In this document: positions 60,716 through 64,000 of the stretch, piece after piece
Numbering within the stretch: position 1 is the stretch's first letter
How the letters are laid out: each line of letters starts with the position of its first letter
From: Clostridium sp031626875
GTDB lineage: Bacteria > Bacillota > Clostridia > Clostridiales > Clostridiaceae
Reading direction: 5' to 3'
DNA length: 64,000 nt
NCBI RefSeq assembly: GCF_031626875.1
Contig: NZ_JANDMF010000001.1
Location: 1-64,000, forward strand
Translations under genes and position numbers: made by a program
Notes under the pieces: generated by a model
What the model was told of the DNA's origin: nothing
The model's database searches: none
Seen by the model: the letters and a program-made list of their open reading frames with translations, nothing else

Positions 60716-63262
60716 CTATCTTGCTTTTATAAATAAATATATACTATTAACCATAGCAATTGTACCTGAGAAACATAGTACAATTAGCCATTGTTTTAAT
60801 TCTAATGGTACTGTATGAAAAACTCCTTGTAAGAAAGGAACATATACTATACCACATAACATTATTATAGATATACTTACAGCACCTACTAAATAAATAT
60901 TTGTAAATAATTTTATTTCAAATATAGAATGTCTTTCTGATCTACATTCAAATACATGGAATAATTGTGACATTACAAGAGTGGCTAACGCTATTGTCCT
61001 ACAAGCTGCTAAATTCATCCCATATAATCTTGATATCATAAATGAAAGTAATGTACAAATTCCTATTAAGCATCCTCTTACCAATATTTTTTCTGCTAAA
61101 CCTCTTGCAAATATGCTTTCCTTCTTTTCTCTAGGAGTTTGTCTCATTATATCTTTATCAGCTGGATCTACACCTAACGCTATGGCTGGAAGTCCATCAG
61201 TTGCTAAATTTACAAAAAGTATCTGTATAGGAGTTAATGGATTAGGCAAAGTAAATAATGATGCTAGGAACATAGTTAATACTTCACCTAGATTACAGGA
61301 TAGCAAGTATCTTATAAATTTTCTTATATTATCATAAATAACTCTACCCTCTTCAACAGCTGCCACAATAGTTGCAAAATTGTCATCCATAAGTATCATA
61401 GATGATGCTTCTTTTGTTACATCTGTGCCTGATAGCCCCATAGATATTCCAATATCAGCCTCTTTGATTGCTGGAGCATCATTTACTCCATCTCCTGTCA
61501 TAGCTACTACATTATTTTTCTTTTTAAAACCTCTAACTATTCTAAGTTTATGATCTGGAGATACTCTAGCAAAAACCCTAGTTGTAGTAAGTTTTTTATC
61601 TAACTCTTTATCAGTCATATTTTCTAATTCTTCACCAGTTATAACTTGTTCTTCACTATTACATATATTTAAAGATTTTGCTATAGCTAAAGCTGTATTT
61701 TTGTGGTCACCTGTTATCATTATAGGTCTGATTCCTGCAAGCTTACATTTTAATACAGCATCCCTTGCCTCTAGTCTTGGTGGATCTATACTTCCAGCTA
61801 CCCCTAAAAATATCAAGCCATCTTCTAATCTTTCATTTTTAAATAAACCTTCCTCTTTATAAGCAGCTGCAATACATCTCAATGCCCTAGAAGACATAGA
61901 TTCTATAAAAGAAGCCACCCTCTTTTTCTTTTGAAATGTCAAAGGTTTTATTTTATTATCCTCTAATATATAAGAACATTTTTCAATTAATCTTTCTGGA
62001 GCTCCTTTTACATAACAAGTCTCTTTTCCATTTTCTTTCATAATTACAGACATCATTTTTCTAGTTGAATCAAAAGGAATGTCAAAAACCCTTTCAGCCT
62101 TACCTATGTAATTTTCAAGCTGCTGTGGTTTATCAAAAAATAACTTTATTAACGCTGTTTCTGTTGGATCTCCACGAAGAACCCTGTCTATATATTTTTC
62201 TTTAAAGTCATAGTTACAGTCATTACAATATACTAATGCTTTTCTGAACATTTCATAATCTTTTAAATTTTCCCTCTCAAGTTCAAAAACTCTACCATTA
62301 ATATATACTTCTTTTACTGTCATCTTATTTTGAGTTAAAGTTCCTGTTTTATCTGAACAAATTATTGATGTGCAACCAAGTGTTTCAACTGCAGGTAATT
62401 TTCTAATTAGTGCATTTCTCTTAAGCATCCTTGATACCCCTAAAGCTAATGCTACAGTTACTATAGCAGCAAGTCCTTCAGGTATAGCAGCTACAGCTAA
62501 GCTTACACCAAGCAAGAACATTTCAGTTATATCATTTCCTCTTATTATCCCAAGTATTGTTACCACTGCACATATAACTAAACATAAAACAACTAAAATC
62601 TTACCTAATGATTCAAGTCTTTCTTTTAAAGGAGACTTTTCATCTTTAATGTTATCTAAAAGGTTGGCTATTTTACCCATTTCAGTATTCATTCCTATTC
62701 CTGTAACCTTAAATAACCCTTTACCTTTTAATATGGTTGTCCCCATATACATATTATTATTTTTACCATTAGGTTCCTTATTAACACCAACTGATTCACC
62801 TGTTAATAATGATTCATCTACCATTATACTTGAAGCTTCCATTAGCTCTCCATCTGCTGGAACTCTATCCCCTGCTTCTAAGACCACAACATCTCCAATA
62901 GTTAAATACATAGAATTTAAAATTTTTATCCTTCCATCCCTAAATACCTTACAGGTAGGTGCTGCCAAATTTTTCAAAGCTTCTAGAGACTTTTCTGTTC
63001 TGAATTCTTGAATAAATCCAAGTATTGCATTAACTATAACTATTATTATTATAGTTATGGCGTCTGCTGTATCACCCATTATCCCAGAAATAACTGTGGC
63101 TCCTAATAGCACCCATACCATAAAATCATTAAATTGAGATAAAAAGATAACAATTGGCGAAATCTTTTTTTTATGTTGTAATTCATTTAATCCAAACTTT
63201 TTAATCCTTTTTTCAACTTCTCTTGTTGATAGTCCTGGAATAACTGTCTTTTCCTGTATCAC
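60716..63262 (-). CDS. Calcium-type P-type ATPase
   Basis: 848 residues, GTG start after GGAGGAAAAAGG. The full P2-type motif set is intact: TGES in the actuator (DESLLTGES), M4 AVAAIPEGLAAIVTVALALG, phosphorylation motif CSDKTGTLTQNKM (Asp near 308), KGAPE in the nucleotide domain, MITGDHKNTALAIA, and MTGDGVNDAPAIKEADIGI. Ten membrane helices are suggested, with C-terminal helices including NPLTPIQILFVNLATDGLPA, whose Asn/Asp contribute to the ion site. It should export Ca2+ from the cytosol, as in PMCA/SERCA-like bacterial pumps; Mn2+ or other ions cannot be excluded. Stands alone, upstream of a convergent terminator. Confidence 0.93.
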   Translation of the reverse strand: MIQEKTVIPGLSTREVEKRIKKFGLNELQHKKKISPIVIFLSQFNDFMVWVLLGATVISGIMGDTADAITIIIIVIVNAILGFIQEFRTEKSLEALKNLAAPTCKVFRDGRIKILNSMYLTIGDVVVLEAGDRVPADGELMEASSIMVDESLLTGESVGVNKEPNGKNNNMYMGTTILKGKGLFKVTGIGMNTEMGKIANLLDNIKDEKSPLKERLESLGKILVVLCLVICAVVTILGIIRGNDITEMFLLGVSLAVAAIPEGLAAIVTVALALGVSRMLKRNALIRKLPAVETLGCTSIICSDKTGTLTQNKMTVKEVYINGRVFELERENLKDYEMFRKALVYCNDCNYDFKEKYIDRVLRGDPTETALIKLFFDKPQQLENYIGKAERVFDIPFDSTRKMMSVIMKENGKETCYVKGAPERLIEKCSYILEDNKIKPLTFQKKKRVASFIESMSSRALRCIAAAYKEEGLFKNERLEDGLIFLGVAGSIDPPRLEARDAVLKCKLAGIRPIMITGDHKNTALAIAKSLNICNSEEQVITGEELENMTDKELDKKLTTTRVFARVSPDHKLRIVRGFKKKNNVVAMTGDGVNDAPAIKEADIGISMGLSGTDVTKEASSMILMDDNFATIVAAVEEGRVIYDNIRKFIRYLLSCNLGEVLTMFLASLFTLPNPLTPIQILFVNLATDGLPAIALGVDPADKDIMRQTPREKKESIFARGLAEKILVRGCLIGICTLLSFMISRLYGMNLAACRTIALATLVMSQLFHVFECRSERHSIFEIKLFTNIYLVGAVSISIIMLCGIVYVPFLQGVFHTVPLELKQWLIVLCFSGTIAMVNSIYLFIKAR

Positions 63263-63542
63263 CCTTTTTCCTCCTTAAACAAAACTCTATAATATATATA
63301 TTTTTCTTTAATTAACTTAGAACATAATAAAAAATACATAATATATTTTTCTTTCTTTTATCCACAATTAACATTAAAGAATTCACAATTTAGGAGGTTC
63401 TAATTCTTAAAAATCCTCTTAAAATTTAAATACATATATTTCTAAAAGTTAAATTGCAACTCTCTTTCGACCATTTCTTTACTTTTAATCTTTTTAGCCT
63501 TAAAATATAATATGTAAATTTAAAATAAAAGGAGGAATCGTC
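63263..63542. other. Divergent intergenic region
   Basis: About 280 AT-rich bases between divergent genes. A TATAAT at 63506-63511 could serve the plus-strand gene, without a good -35. No open frame, RNA gene or strong hairpin seen. Confidence 0.45.
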
Positions 63543-64000
63543 TTGAAAAATGTAGTTTATGTAACTGGACATAAAAATCCAGATTCAGATTCTATATGTG
63601 CAGCCTTTGCATATGCTGAATTTAAAAACAAAACTAGTGAGCTTCCTGCAATTCCAGTAAGACTTGGAAATGTAAATAGAGAAACTCAGTACATCTTAGA
63701 TAGATTTAATGTAAAAGCACCTGAATATCTAGAAACTGTAAAGCTTAAAGTTGGTGATTTAGATATAGATAATATAAGTGCAATTTCACCTGATATGTCA
63801 TTAAAAATGGCATGGAATATTATGAAAGATAAAAATATAAAATCTCTACCTGTTGCAGATTCTAATGATCACTTGGTTGGAGTATTATCTATTTCAAACT
63901 TAACTTCATCTTATATGGATATATGGGATAATGTAATTTTAGACAAGAGTAATACAACTATAGACAATATAATTGAAACTCTTTCTGGAAAAGAAGTATA
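63543..64000 (+). CDS. CBS-domain manganese-dependent inorganic pyrophosphatase (partial)
   Basis: First 152 residues only; the gene continues past the window. TTG start after GGAGG. The DHH-family start KNVVYVTGHKNPDSDSICAA (His and two Asp of the metal site) identifies a family II pyrophosphatase. From about residue 70 the sequence turns into a CBS domain (ISAISPDMSLKMAWNIMKD, SLPVADSNDHLVGVLSISNL), so this is the CBS-containing type, regulated by adenine nucleotides in studied clostridial examples. It hydrolyses pyrophosphate to phosphate, pulling biosynthetic reactions forward. Also relevant to PPDK, which makes or uses pyrophosphate. Confidence 0.9.
   Translation, partial: MKNVVYVTGHKNPDSDSICAAFAYAEFKNKTSELPAIPVRLGNVNRETQYILDRFNVKAPEYLETVKLKVGDLDIDNISAISPDMSLKMAWNIMKDKNIKSLPVADSNDHLVGVLSISNLTSSYMDIWDNVILDKSNTTIDNIIETLSGKEV

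Noticed and set aside
62370..63011. 213-residue plus-strand frame opposite the calcium ATPase
   Set aside because: Antisense to a fully supported gene; low-complexity Ser/Ile/Pro composition and no ribosome site.
1..64000. CRISPR arrays, insertion sequences, prophage genes, tRNA, rRNA, T-box and riboswitches
   Set aside because: Looked for direct-repeat arrays, transposase or integrase motifs, cloverleaf ends and T-box or riboswitch cores; none recognised by eye.

Overview
The window is AT-rich chromosomal DNA from a Gram-positive endospore-former. It carries spoIIAA-spoIIAB-sigF, spoIIP, gpr, yqfC/yqfD and a CotS-like gene. Codon use, strong GGAGG ribosome sites and protein sequences point to Clostridium sensu stricto (cluster I); I cannot name a species. 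It looks like core chromosome: I see no insertion sequence, prophage, CRISPR array, tRNA or rRNA.

Layout. 1-1.65 kb: a plus-strand DUF2334 lipoprotein. 1.65-50.4 kb: a long, mostly minus-strand housekeeping block that follows (from memory) the Bacillus subtilis yqf/yqe gene order. Listed in the order met from low to high coordinate it is nif3-like, trmK, rpoD, dnaG, dgt, (cotS-like, plus strand), ppdK, ccpN-like, DUF4342, recO, era, cdd, dgkA-PAP2 fusion, ybeY, yqfF/pgpH, yqfD, yqfC, yqeY, rpsU, hinT-like, mtaB, (yhgE/pip, plus), rsmE, prmA, pentapeptide protein, dnaJ, dnaK, grpE, hrcA, hemW, a TerB-like gene, lepA, a YqxA-position gene, spoIIP, gpr, (rpsT, plus), a 1592-residue amylopullulanase, holA, comEC and a degenerate P-type ATPase. 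50.8-53.6 kb: two exported proteins, a PcsB/3D-domain wall protein and a protein with C-terminal repeats. 53.8-57.8 kb: sigF, spoIIAB, spoIIAA and a Lon-like protease. 58-60.7 kb: dinB, DUF4003 and a small basic protein. 60.7-64 kb: a calcium-type P-ATPase and the start of a CBS-type manganese pyrophosphatase that runs off the window.

Working together: the genes cover sigma-A, primase, polymerase III delta and RecO; ribosome assembly and rRNA/tRNA/r-protein modification (era, ybeY, rsmE, prmA, mtaB, trmK, rpsU, rpsT, lepA); the HrcA/CIRCE-controlled heat-shock operon; and early and middle sporulation (sigma-F switch, GPR, SpoIIP, YqfCD). PPDK with a CcpN-like regulator suggests control of PEP/pyruvate flux, and the pullulanase with a cre-like site suggests catabolite-controlled starch use.

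No clearly new multi-gene system is visible. The best leads are a P-type ATPase whose catalytic motifs are nearly all altered, in line with comEC and holA; a Lon-family protease without recognisable Walker motifs; a recO whose full-length frame seems to begin at CTG; a lepA leader with a hairpin between ribosome site and start codon; a missing phoH in an otherwise conserved cluster; and an unexplained 32-bp perfect palindrome upstream of prmA. Several starts are revised from the longest open frame because the ribosome site fits an internal start; these are explained per entry.
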